A DNA stretch of 46,192 nucleotides, from contig DASPIR010000025.1 in the NCBI GenBank assembly GCA_035628995.1, positions 1 to 46,192 on the forward strand, given 5' to 3'. Under the pieces are notes generated by a model, which was given only the letters and a program-made list of their open reading frames with translations, was not told the origin of the DNA and did not search any database. Origin of the DNA: Clostridia bacterium. Its GTDB lineage: Bacteria > Bacillota > Clostridia > Lutisporales > Lutisporaceae. Of this stretch, positions 24,246 through 31,723 are shown one piece after another (within the stretch, counting starts at the first letter, position 1; each line of letters starts with the position of its first letter). The translations under genes were made by a program, and so were the position numbers.

Positions 24246-25691
24246 TTAATATGCTTTTGCTACATAAACCATTTTTTCGGCCTTGCCACCGCAAACGAGG
24301 CATTTATCCCCTACATGCTCCTGATGGAAAGGCATGCACCTGATTGTTGCATTAGTATCTGCCTTTAGCTTATCCTCACAATCTCTGCTGCCGCACCACA
24401 TTGTCTTCACAAAACCCGGTGTCTCCTGCATTATCTTTTTGAACTCCTCGTAATCCGTAGTGGTATAGGTCTTTTCCTCCCTATTCTTGAGGGCTTTGTT
24501 GAACAATGTAGTATGAATATCATCCAGAAGCTTGGTGATAGTCTCTGTAAGATTATCCATCGGTACAGCAAACTTCTCAAGGGTATCCCTTCTGGCTATT
24601 GTAACCTGGTTATTTTCAATATCCTTTGGTCCGATTTCCATTCTTATCGGAACGCCCTTCATCTCCCATTCGTTGAACTTCCAACCTGGGCTGTAAGTGT
24701 CTCTGTCATCCATTTCAATTCTGAAGCTCTTATCCAGCTCCTCTTTTACTGCTCTGGCCTTGTCAAGAACTCCCTCCTTGTGGAAGGCAATAGGGATAAT
24801 AACAACCTGAACCGGAGCCACTCTTGGAGGCATTACAAGTCCTCTGTTGTCTCCATGCACCATTATTATTCCGCCGATAAGCCTTGTGGAAGTTCCCCAG
24901 GAAGTGGTCCAAGCATGTTTTTGTACTCCATCCCTGTCCAGGAATTTTATGTCAAACATCTTGGAGAAATGCTGTCCCAGGTTGTGTGATGTACCCGCCT
25001 GCAAAGCCTTTCCGTCGTGCATCATCGCTTCCATTGTATAAGTATCTAACGCTCCCGCGAATTTTTCCTTCTCACTCTTCTGTCCGAGTATCACCGGCAT
25101 TGCCAGCTCATCTTCAGCAACCTGCCTGTATATTTCAAGCATCTGCATTGTTTCCTTCTGAGCATCCTCATAATCTACATGAACGGTATGCCCTTCCTGC
25201 CACAAGAACTCAGCCGTCCTAAGGAACGGTCTCGTTGTCTTTTCCCAACGTACTACGTTGCACCACTGGTTTATCAGGAGTGGAAGATCTCTGTAGGACT
25301 GCACCCACTTGGAATACATATCGCAGATTATTGTCTCTGAAGTCGGCCTTATGAATAGTCTTTCAGCAAGCTCCTCGTTTCCCCCGTGAGTTACCCACAG
25401 CACCTCTGGGGCAAAACCTTCAAAATGATCTGCTTCCTTCTTCAAATAGCTTTCAGGTATCAAAAGCGGGAAATATGCATTCTTATGCCCCGTAGCCTTA
25501 AATCTTTTGTCGGACACTCTTTGAATCCCTTCCCATACACCATAGCCATAAGGCTTTATTACCATGCAGCCCTTGACCGGAGCATAATCAACCATATCAG
25601 TCTTTAGAATGACATCGGTGTACCACTGGGAAAAATCCACTTCCATAGGGGTTATCTCTTTTACAAATTCCTGCTGCTTCTTATCAGCCAT
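24246..25691 (-). CDS. proS: prolyl-tRNA synthetase, short (archaeal/eukaryal) type
   Basis: The class II synthetase charges tRNA-Pro. The 481-aa length without an editing insertion, and the C-terminal zinc-type domain (WCGSRDCEDKL ... KCLVCGGKAEKMVYVAKAY), identify the archaeal-like ProRS found in many Clostridia. The core has the class II motif 2 region (WCNVVRWEKTTRPFLRTAEFLWQEGHT) and motif 3 (STRLIGGIIMVHGDNRGLVMPP). The start ATG at 25691 follows AAGGAGAGATT. A T-box leader and a strong promoter precede it. Confidence 0.96.
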   Translation of the reverse strand: MADKKQQEFVKEITPMEVDFSQWYTDVILKTDMVDYAPVKGCMVIKPYGYGVWEGIQRVSDKRFKATGHKNAYFPLLIPESYLKKEADHFEGFAPEVLWVTHGGNEELAERLFIRPTSETIICDMYSKWVQSYRDLPLLINQWCNVVRWEKTTRPFLRTAEFLWQEGHTVHVDYEDAQKETMQMLEIYRQVAEDELAMPVILGQKSEKEKFAGALDTYTMEAMMHDGKALQAGTSHNLGQHFSKMFDIKFLDRDGVQKHAWTTSWGTSTRLIGGIIMVHGDNRGLVMPPRVAPVQVVIIPIAFHKEGVLDKARAVKEELDKSFRIEMDDRDTYSPGWKFNEWEMKGVPIRMEIGPKDIENNQVTIARRDTLEKFAVPMDNLTETITKLLDDIHTTLFNKALKNREEKTYTTTDYEEFKKIMQETPGFVKTMWCGSRDCEDKLKADTNATIRCMPFHQEHVGDKCLVCGGKAEKMVYVAKAY

Positions 25692-25743
25692 ATTAATCTC
25701 TCCTTATCTGAATATATTATTGAATCGTAGTACTTTCCTAAAA

Positions 25744-25988
25744 ATAAAAAAACCTTCGTCTTGTAAGGGACGAAGGTATACTCGCGGTACCACCCTATTT
25801 GAACGCACGTAATCAATACGTACATTCCTCTTAAACCTTTAACGCAGGTATACGATCGGAGTTCATCCATAGCTCTGAGGTCGGGTTCAATAAAAATGAG
25901 CCCGGAAAGCCTTCCAGCCGCTGAGCTTTCCTCTCTTTCAGCATCTTCTTATCTACTATTCCTCTTCATCACCTTGCGGTCTTAAGTT
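25744..25988 (-). promoter_or_regulatory. T-box riboswitch of proS
   Basis: On the minus strand the conserved T-box AGGGTGGTACCGCGAG is followed by a terminator (ACCTTCGTC/GACGAAGGT) and a run of seven T before the proS start. About 200 nt of structured leader lie upstream. It should allow read-through when uncharged tRNA-Pro is present. Confidence 0.94.
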
Positions 25989-25994
25989 AAAATC

Positions 25995-26023
25995 ATTATA
26001 TATTATACCCATATGAGTGTCAA
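25995..26023 (-). promoter_or_regulatory. sigma-A promoter of the proS T-box transcript
   Basis: On the minus strand TTGACA (26018-26023) and TATAAT (25995-26000) match consensus exactly, with a 17-bp spacer. They lie immediately before the T-box leader. Confidence 0.85.
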
Positions 26024-26179
26024 TATACCTTGGCGGGCTTTGGAAAATTTCTTCATATTTAACAACTAAAAGTTAGCGTTTTGTCAACCAATTAAGCAAA
26101 ATAAGAAGGATACTCGCGAATAATATCGAATTTATAAGTATATATTGAAGGTTAAATTTCTTCGCAAGGAAGTGTTCGC

Positions 26180-27592
26180 GTGTCAGGTTACAATGAAACA
26201 AAAGGCATTGATATGTTCGGTGAGGAAAATGGAGAACTCTTAAAGGTAATCCTTGACAGCATAAACGATGCCATCTGTGTAGTAGACGAAAACTGCATAA
26301 CCCGTTACTGGAATCTGGCAGCAGAAAAGCTTTACCAGATTGATAGTGATAAAATAATGGGCAAGCATATAAAGGAGTTCTTCCCAAACTCATTGCTTCC
26401 TAGAATCATAAGAGAAAGGAAGGCTTATGACAATATCTACAACAGTCCCAAAGAAGGCTGCTACAATGTCATTAGCGCTTCGCCGCTATATATAAACGGC
26501 CGCCTTGTGGGTGGAATAAGCTTAGACCGCGATGCTACAGAATTCATAAAAACCTCTGAGCTGCTTGTAAAGGCTCAGTCTAACCTTAACGTACTTGAGC
26601 ATGAAATATCAATAATCAATAAAAACCTATACTCCTTTTCTCAGATATTAGGCAACAACAAAACCTTCAGAGATAGCATCAGACTAGCCAGAGATATATC
26701 GAAATCGAATATAAATGTGCTTATAACCAGTGAGAGCGGTACAGGCAAGGAGCTTTTCGCCCGTGCTATACACATGGAAAGCGGGCGGAATGGTTATTTT
26801 GTACCTATTAACTGCAGTGCTATACCTAATGAGTTGATTGAAAGTGAGCTTTTCGGCTATTCAGCAGGAGCGTTCACCGGGGCTTTGAAAAGCGGCAAGA
26901 TAGGAAAAATAGAACTGGCACATAATGGTACGCTTTTTCTCGATGAAATTGGAGATATGCCTTTAAGCATGCAGCCCAAGATACTGAGAGTACTGGAAAA
27001 TGGAGAGATGACCAGGATAGGCAGCGAAAAAACCATAAAGGCTAATATAAGAGTAATTGCTGCTACTAACAAGGATTTGTCGGAAATGGTAGAAGCCGGC
27101 TTGTTCAGGAAGGACCTTTATTACAGACTGAACTCCGTTGTTCTTAACCTTCCGCCTTTAAGAGAAAGGAAGGATGACATCCCTTTGCTGGTAAACCGAT
27201 TTGTTGAGGATTACTGCATGGAATACGGAATTAATATTCTTGGGATCACCCCTGAGGTTATGGATATATTCATCAACCATAATTGGGAAGGAAATATAAG
27301 AGAGCTGAAAAATGTCATAGAGCGAATCGTGGTACTGGCAAGAAACAAAGACACCGAAGTTATTGATATCTCATTTCTTCCTCAGAATCTGAGCAAGAAT
27401 AAAAAATTACGCTCCGTCCCTAAGCAGGAGAGTTTATATGATCTGAATACCATATTGGACAATGCAGAAAGGGAAGCAATAATCACTGTAATGAGAATTG
27501 CAAAAAACAATAAATCCCATGCAGCGAAGCTATTGAATATTCCCAGAAGTACATTCTATTTCAAACTTAACAAGTATAATCTGGAAAAATGA
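26180..27592 (+). CDS. PAS-domain sigma-54-dependent transcriptional activator
   Basis: The 470-aa protein is an enhancer-binding activator. Residues about 20-130 are a PAS sensor domain (VILDSINDAICVVDENCITRYWNLAAEKLY). The AAA+ domain follows, with Walker A SESGTGKE, the sigma-54 contact loop GAFTGA, Walker B (GTLFLDEIGD) and the arginine-finger region (LYYRLNSVVLNLPPLRERKDD). The end is a Fis-type helix-turn-helix (SHAAKLLNIPRSTFYFKLNKYN). The start is GTG 26180 with AAGGA in front. The adjacent operon has a perfect -24/-12 promoter with three dyad sites, which are its likely targets. The PAS ligand is unknown; a substrate or product of the oxidase operon is the simplest guess. Confidence 0.94.
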   Translation: MSGYNETKGIDMFGEENGELLKVILDSINDAICVVDENCITRYWNLAAEKLYQIDSDKIMGKHIKEFFPNSLLPRIIRERKAYDNIYNSPKEGCYNVISASPLYINGRLVGGISLDRDATEFIKTSELLVKAQSNLNVLEHEISIINKNLYSFSQILGNNKTFRDSIRLARDISKSNINVLITSESGTGKELFARAIHMESGRNGYFVPINCSAIPNELIESELFGYSAGAFTGALKSGKIGKIELAHNGTLFLDEIGDMPLSMQPKILRVLENGEMTRIGSEKTIKANIRVIAATNKDLSEMVEAGLFRKDLYYRLNSVVLNLPPLRERKDDIPLLVNRFVEDYCMEYGINILGITPEVMDIFINHNWEGNIRELKNVIERIVVLARNKDTEVIDISFLPQNLSKNKKLRSVPKQESLYDLNTILDNAEREAIITVMRIAKNNKSHAAKLLNIPRSTFYFKLNKYNLEK

Positions 27593-27610
27593 AAAAGTCA
27601 TTATTGAAAC

Positions 27611-27688
27611 GTCAATATTTCGACATCAGTGTCAATATATTGACGTTTTTTGTATTGAAAATTAGTATAAGTGTCAATATATAGACAC
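27611..27688 (+). promoter_or_regulatory. three dyad sites, likely binding sites of the PAS/sigma-54 activator
   Basis: Three related dyads lie between the activator gene and the operon: GTCAATATTTCGAC (27611-27624), GTCAATATATTGAC (27631-27644, perfect) and GTCAATATATAGAC (27673-27686, extended to GTGTC/GACAC at 27671-27688). Start-to-start distances are 20 and 42 bp, about two and four helical turns, so all face the same side. They lie 60-140 bp before the -24 element, an ideal enhancer position. Confidence 0.8.
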
Positions 27689-27749
27689 CCAAAATTGCAA
27701 ATCGCTTTATAATGCCTGTTTTTGGCTTAATTTGATGTTCTTAAGCCTT

Positions 27750-27765
27750 TGGCACGCAAATTGCT
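27750..27765 (+). promoter_or_regulatory. sigma-54 (-24/-12) promoter of the oxidase operon
   Basis: TGGCAC-GCAAA-TTGCT is a full match to the -24/-12 consensus. It lies about 40 bp before the first start codon. Confidence 0.93.
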
Positions 27766-27806
27766 ATATAAATATATTATTGTAATTATTGAAAGGGGGA
27801 ACTCCT

Positions 27807-28112
27807 GTGAGGATTGACCAGCACCCTATTATTTCATTTAACAAAGGTAAGAAAGTGAAGTTCTCATTTGACGGAAAAGAGTATGAGGGCTATGAAAATG
27901 AGCCCATTGCAGCTGCTTTACATGCTGCGGGAATCAGAGTTTTAGGGCACAGTCACAAACTGGGAAGACCCAGAGGTTTTTATTGTGCTATAGGAAACTG
28001 CTCTTCCTGCCTTATGGTAGTAGATGGTGAGCCAAATGTAAGGATCTGCGTGGAGAAGCTTAAAGAAGGAATGATCGTGGAAACCCAGATAGGAAAGGGG
28101 GATCTAAAGTGA
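27807..28112 (+). CDS. [2Fe-2S] subunit of an HcnA/sarcosine-oxidase-alpha-like oxidase
   Basis: The 101-aa protein is a ferredoxin-like [2Fe-2S] subunit with ligands C60-x4-C65-x2-C68-x12-C81 (GFYCAIGNCSSCLMVVDG). It corresponds to the N-terminal domain of HcnA and of sarcosine oxidase alpha, here a separate gene. Complexes of this kind oxidise glycine, sarcosine, proline or hydroxyproline-type substrates. The start is GTG 27807 with AAAGGGGG 7 nt upstream. Its stop overlaps the GTG of the next gene by four bases, a sign of tight co-translation. Confidence 0.88.
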   Translation: MRIDQHPIISFNKGKKVKFSFDGKEYEGYENEPIAAALHAAGIRVLGHSHKLGRPRGFYCAIGNCSSCLMVVDGEPNVRICVEKLKEGMIVETQIGKGDLK

Positions 28113-29188
28113 AGCATACAGAAATAGTTGTAGTTGGCGGAGGTCCTGCCGGACTGTCTGCAGCCATAAATGCAGCAGCCTCTGGTGCTAAGGTTATGGT
28201 TATTGACAGGAGCAGCGAGCTTGGCGGGCAGTTGGTAAAGCAAACCCATATGTTCTTCGGCTCTCAGAAACAATATGCCTCTGTAAGAGGTATAGATATT
28301 GCAGCCATCTTAACCAATGAGCTTTTAAAATATCAGGACAAGGTAGAAATCATGAAGGATGCTACAGTGATAGGACTTTATGATGATGGAGTACTTTCAG
28401 TTGAAAAAGACGGAAAATACTTTAAGATAAAACCAGAATCAATAATTGTAACAACAGGAGCTTCAGAAAAGTTTCTCACTTTCCCAAATAACGACCTGCC
28501 GGGAATCTATGGAGCAGGGGCAGTTCAGACATTGATGAATGTACATGGTGTTGCACCTGGAAACAGCGTTATTATGGTAGGTGCAGGCAATATAGGACTT
28601 ATAGTAAGTTATCAGCTTATGCAGGCTGGAATTAAGGTGAAAGCCATAATAGATGCAGCTCCTCGAATAGGTGGATATCTGGTACATGCATCAAAAATAA
28701 GAAGAATGGGTGTGCCAATAATGACTTCCTGCTCTGTGAAATATGCTCACGGAAAAGATAAACTTGAAAAGGTCACAGTCTGGAAGCTGGATGAAAAATG
28801 GCAGCCGATACCAGGCTCAGAAACAGACATAGAAGCAGATGTAATGTGCATCTCCGTAGGTTTATCACCATTAGGAGAGCTTCTATGGCAAATAGGCTGT
28901 GATATGAAATTCATACCCGAGCTTGGCGGACATGTTCCCTACAGAAATGAAGAGTTGGAGACAAGCATTAAAGGCGTATATGTAGCAGGAGACGTTGCAG
29001 GTGTCGAGGAAGCAAGCAGCGCTATGGTTGAAGGGCGGCTTGCAGGTCTCTGTGCAGCAAAGAATCTTGGACACGCTGCAAAGGAATTCGAAACCTTAAA
29101 GAAGGATTATATAGAACAGCTGAATTCTCTAAGATCAGGCCCTGTAGGTGAAAAAACACGCAAGGGTCTTAACCAATTGGTAGTATAA
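28109..29188 (+). CDS. FAD/NAD(P)-binding oxidoreductase subunit (HcnB-like)
   Basis: The 359-aa flavoprotein has a dinucleotide-binding motif at the start (VVVGGGPAGLSAAINAAASG) and a second one in the middle (VIMVGAGNIGLIVSYQLM). The C-terminal FAD motif GVYVAGDVAGVEEASSAMVEGR completes a pyridine-nucleotide-disulphide-reductase-like fold. It matches the middle (FAD) portion of sarcosine oxidase alpha and HcnB-type subunits. The gene starts with GTG overlapping the previous stop and ends 13 bp before the next ATG. It probably passes electrons between the substrate-oxidising flavin and the Fe-S centres. The substrate is not evident from sequence. Confidence 0.9.
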   Translation: MKHTEIVVVGGGPAGLSAAINAAASGAKVMVIDRSSELGGQLVKQTHMFFGSQKQYASVRGIDIAAILTNELLKYQDKVEIMKDATVIGLYDDGVLSVEKDGKYFKIKPESIIVTTGASEKFLTFPNNDLPGIYGAGAVQTLMNVHGVAPGNSVIMVGAGNIGLIVSYQLMQAGIKVKAIIDAAPRIGGYLVHASKIRRMGVPIMTSCSVKYAHGKDKLEKVTVWKLDEKWQPIPGSETDIEADVMCISVGLSPLGELLWQIGCDMKFIPELGGHVPYRNEELETSIKGVYVAGDVAGVEEASSAMVEGRLAGLCAAKNLGHAAKEFETLKKDYIEQLNSLRSGPVGEKTRKGLNQLVV

Positions 29189-29201
29189 GGAGGTAAGTGA
29201 T

Positions 29202-29966
29202 ATGTTGGAAATAACCGGTATAGCAACTCCTGCGAATTTAGCTGATGTTACTCCTTCAGCGGAAAGAATGGCTAAAGGACCAGTTGCGGTGATAGAATGC
29301 TTCCAGAAAATACCCTGTAATCCATGCCAAACTGCATGTAAAAGGGGAGCAATAAAGGAATTTGAAGATATTAATAATAGGCCTGATATAGACCACGAAA
29401 AATGCAATGGCTGCACAATGTGTGTAAGCAATTGCCCAGGACTTTCTATTTTCGTAATTGATGAGACTTATTCTGAAAAGGAAGCACTGGTAAAGATTCC
29501 TTATGAATTCCTGCCGCTTCCTGAGGAAGGAAGTTTTGTTACAGGAGTAGACAGGGAAGGAAAGCCTGTATGCAGGGCAAAGGTGGGAAAGGTTCAGAAT
29601 ACAAAGGTTCAGGACAGAACACCAGTAGTATCGCTGGTCGTACCAAAGGAATTCTCCATGACCGTAAGATGCTTCAGCATAGAAGATTATTACAGCGATA
29701 ACACCATGATATGCAGATGTGAAGAAATAACTCTCGGGGAAATAAGAGAATATATAAGAAAAGGCTATCAGAGCGTGGATGAAATTAAGAGAATATCCAG
29801 AGCAGGAATGGGTCCATGCCAGGGCAGAACCTGCAGACAGCTTATAATGCAGGAGCTTGCTTCAGCAACAGGCAAGAAAATGTCTGAGCTCAAAATGTCT
29901 ACCTTTAGGCCACCAACAAAACCAATTAAATTAGGAGCTTTGGCTGGAGGTGAAGATAATGAATAA
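29202..29966 (+). CDS. Fe-S subunit with [4Fe-4S] and BFD-type [2Fe-2S] domains
   Basis: The 254-aa protein has two cysteine sets in its N-terminal third (C33, C39, C42, C46 and C68-x2-C71-x2-C74-x3-C78-P). The second is a clear [4Fe-4S] ferredoxin motif. Near the C-terminus, ICRCEEIT and GMGPCQGRTC form a BFD-like [2Fe-2S] domain, as in the alpha subunits of HcnABC-like and hydroxyproline dehydrogenase complexes. The ATG at 29202 follows AAGGAGGTAAG. Its end overlaps the start of the next gene by 8 bases. The protein probably wires the complex to a ferredoxin-type acceptor; the extra [4Fe-4S] domain suits an anaerobe. Confidence 0.88.
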   Translation: MLEITGIATPANLADVTPSAERMAKGPVAVIECFQKIPCNPCQTACKRGAIKEFEDINNRPDIDHEKCNGCTMCVSNCPGLSIFVIDETYSEKEALVKIPYEFLPLPEEGSFVTGVDREGKPVCRAKVGKVQNTKVQDRTPVVSLVVPKEFSMTVRCFSIEDYYSDNTMICRCEEITLGEIREYIRKGYQSVDEIKRISRAGMGPCQGRTCRQLIMQELASATGKKMSELKMSTFRPPTKPIKLGALAGGEDNE

Positions 29967-31107
29967 AACTGCAAGTGTTGTCATAATAGGTGGCGGCATA
30001 TCCGGCTGCGCTATAGCTTATAATCTGGCAAAGAAAGGTGTAAAGGATATAGTTGTCCTGGAGAAATCTTTCTTGTGCAGCGGTTCTACCGGCAGATGCG
30101 GAGCAGGAATCCGAATGCAGTGGGGAACTGAAATGAACTGTCGTCTTGCTAAGTTCAGTACCGAATATTATGAAAAAGCTAATGAAATGCTTGAATACGA
30201 GTATGATATAGGATTTAAGCAAGGCGGCTATCTTATAGTAGCTGCAACAGAAAAGGAAGATGAGCAGTTCAAAAAGAATGTTGAGCTTCAAAACAGGCTT
30301 GGTATCCCTACAAAATATCTTACTCCAAAAGAGGCAAAAGAAATTATTCCTTATATGGATGAAACAAAGATAATAAGCGCAACCTTCTGCCCTAAGGATG
30401 GTCATTTGAATCCTTTCCATACCACTCAGGCCTTTGCCAATGCTGCGGTGCGTCTTGGTGTGGAAATAATGAAATATACTACAGTTACCGGTATTAAGGT
30501 AGAGAATGGAAAGGTTGTTGGAGTTGAAACTGATAATGGCTTCATATCCACTCCTATTGTAGTAAATGCAGCCGGTGGGTACTCAAAGGGAATAGGCGAA
30601 CTGGCCGGAGTCGATATCCCGATTTATTCAGAAAGGCATCAGATACTTGTTACGGAACCTGTTGCACCTTTGCAGGGACCTATGTATATGGGTTTTTCAC
30701 TGAATATCTATATTCAGCAATCCCCTGAGGGGAGCTTCATCATGGGAAGAGGCGATGCCAATGAACCTAGGGATGGCAGGATAAATTCCAGCTGGCATTT
30801 TCTTGAGGAAATGGCCAAATCCACCACAGAGCTGCTGCCGCTTCTTGGAAAACTGAATGTTGTACGCCAATGGGCAGGTCTGTACTGTATGTCCCCCGAC
30901 CGACAGCCGATATACGGACCAGTGAAGGAAGTAGAAGGCTTCTATTTAGCTACCGGTTTCAGTGGTCACGGCTTCATGTTTGGCCCTGTTACAGGAGTGG
31001 TAATATCCGAGTCCATACTTGGAGAGACCCCTACTATACCGATTCACATGCTTGATAAGGACAGATTCATGCGTGGAGAACTTCTGCTAGAGCCATCGGT
31101 AGTATAG
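29959..31107 (+). CDS. FAD-dependent amine/amino-acid dehydrogenase subunit (HcnC/DadA-like)
   Basis: The 382-aa protein is a DAO-family flavoenzyme: N-terminal Rossmann motif VVIIGGGISGCAIAYNLAKKG, then SGSTGRCGAGIRMQWG near the flavin. The C-terminal part is WAGLYCMSPDRQPIYGPVKEVEGFYLATGFSGHGFMFGP, typical of sarcosine oxidase beta, HcnC and hydroxyproline dehydrogenases. It is the likely substrate-oxidising subunit of the four-gene complex. I choose the ATG at 29959, with GGAGGTGA upstream, over a GTG at 29950. The likely product is an imine or keto/aldehyde compound, which would link it to the downstream aldehyde oxidoreductase; this is inference. Confidence 0.9.
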   Translation: MNKTASVVIIGGGISGCAIAYNLAKKGVKDIVVLEKSFLCSGSTGRCGAGIRMQWGTEMNCRLAKFSTEYYEKANEMLEYEYDIGFKQGGYLIVAATEKEDEQFKKNVELQNRLGIPTKYLTPKEAKEIIPYMDETKIISATFCPKDGHLNPFHTTQAFANAAVRLGVEIMKYTTVTGIKVENGKVVGVETDNGFISTPIVVNAAGGYSKGIGELAGVDIPIYSERHQILVTEPVAPLQGPMYMGFSLNIYIQQSPEGSFIMGRGDANEPRDGRINSSWHFLEEMAKSTTELLPLLGKLNVVRQWAGLYCMSPDRQPIYGPVKEVEGFYLATGFSGHGFMFGPVTGVVISESILGETPTIPIHMLDKDRFMRGELLLEPSVV

Positions 31108-31214
31108 CATTTTTACAAATTGACTGATTATTAGGCTTATCAATATAGCCTTTTATTTGATATAATATTATAAATGGTATAAATAATCTTATTGTTTTGG
31201 GAGGTTATGTGGTT

Positions 31215-31592
31215 ATGAAGGTTTTGGGTAAAAAACCCGAGCTCTGTATACAGTGTCATGCTTGTGAAAGCACATGCTCCAATACATGGTTCAAGGAAGA
31301 TAATTCTCTTAAGTCCTGTATAAGAATTGGAGAGAATGAAAACGGGGACGCTGCAATCACCTCCTGCACCCAATGCGGGGAATGCATAGATATCTGCCCT
31401 GTTGAAGCTATAACAAGGGATAAGAACGGTATTGTCAGGATAAACAAAAGCATATGTGTCGGCTGCTTCATGTGCGTGGGCTACTGTCCCGAATTGGCAA
31501 TGTTTATGCAAGAAGAATATATAGAGCCTTTCAAATGTGTGGCGTGCGGCCAATGTGTCAAAAATTGTCCAACCAATGCCATATTTATATGA
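31215..31592 (+). CDS. AorA-like electron-transfer protein with four [4Fe-4S] clusters
   Basis: This 125-aa protein contains four complete C-x2-C-x2-C-x3-C motifs (C11-C21, C51-C61, C81-C91, C108-C118), an unusually cluster-rich small protein. AorA of the tungsten aldehyde oxidoreductase AorABC also carries four [4Fe-4S] clusters and sits before the catalytic gene, as here. The start ATG at 31215 follows GGGAGG with 10 nt spacing. It should carry electrons from the tungsten enzyme encoded next. A 107-bp gap from the oxidase genes could hold a promoter, but I saw only weak matches. Confidence 0.88.
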   Translation: MKVLGKKPELCIQCHACESTCSNTWFKEDNSLKSCIRIGENENGDAAITSCTQCGECIDICPVEAITRDKNGIVRINKSICVGCFMCVGYCPELAMFMQEEYIEPFKCVACGQCVKNCPTNAIFI

Positions 31593-31632
31593 GAAGCTTT
31601 TATTTGAAATATTAACGAAAGGGAAGCTTCTC
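31593..31632 (+). other. long-loop hairpin after the AorA-like gene
   Basis: GAGAAGCTT and AAGCTTCTC arms (about 11 bp with flanking bases) enclose a 24-nt loop and begin at the stop codon of the AorA-like gene. No T run follows, so read-through into the aldehyde oxidoreductase gene is likely. The hairpin may adjust relative expression. Confidence 0.45.
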
Positions 31633-31644
31633 ATGAAACTCGTT

Positions 31645-31685
31645 TACGGGGCATGACAAATTAATGTGGAATATATGCCCCTACT
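31645..31685. repeat. short palindromic element with flanking direct repeats
   Basis: GGGGCAT (31648-31654) and ATGCCCC (31675-31681) form the ends of a small palindromic element. The 7-bp direct repeat ACTCGTT flanks it at 31638-31644 and 31683-31689, like a target-site duplication. Its ends (TACGGGGC ... GCCCCTACTC) resemble those of the element at 41927-41955. Confidence 0.5.
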
Positions 31686-31723
31686 CGTTATAGTTCAGGA
31701 ATAAGCTTAAGGAGGAAGGTTCA

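Noticed and set aside
26016-26027. GTGTCAATATA as a fourth activator site upstream of the PAS/sigma-54 gene
   Set aside because: It is a half-site only and is explained as the -35 box (TTGACA) of the proS promoter on the other strand.
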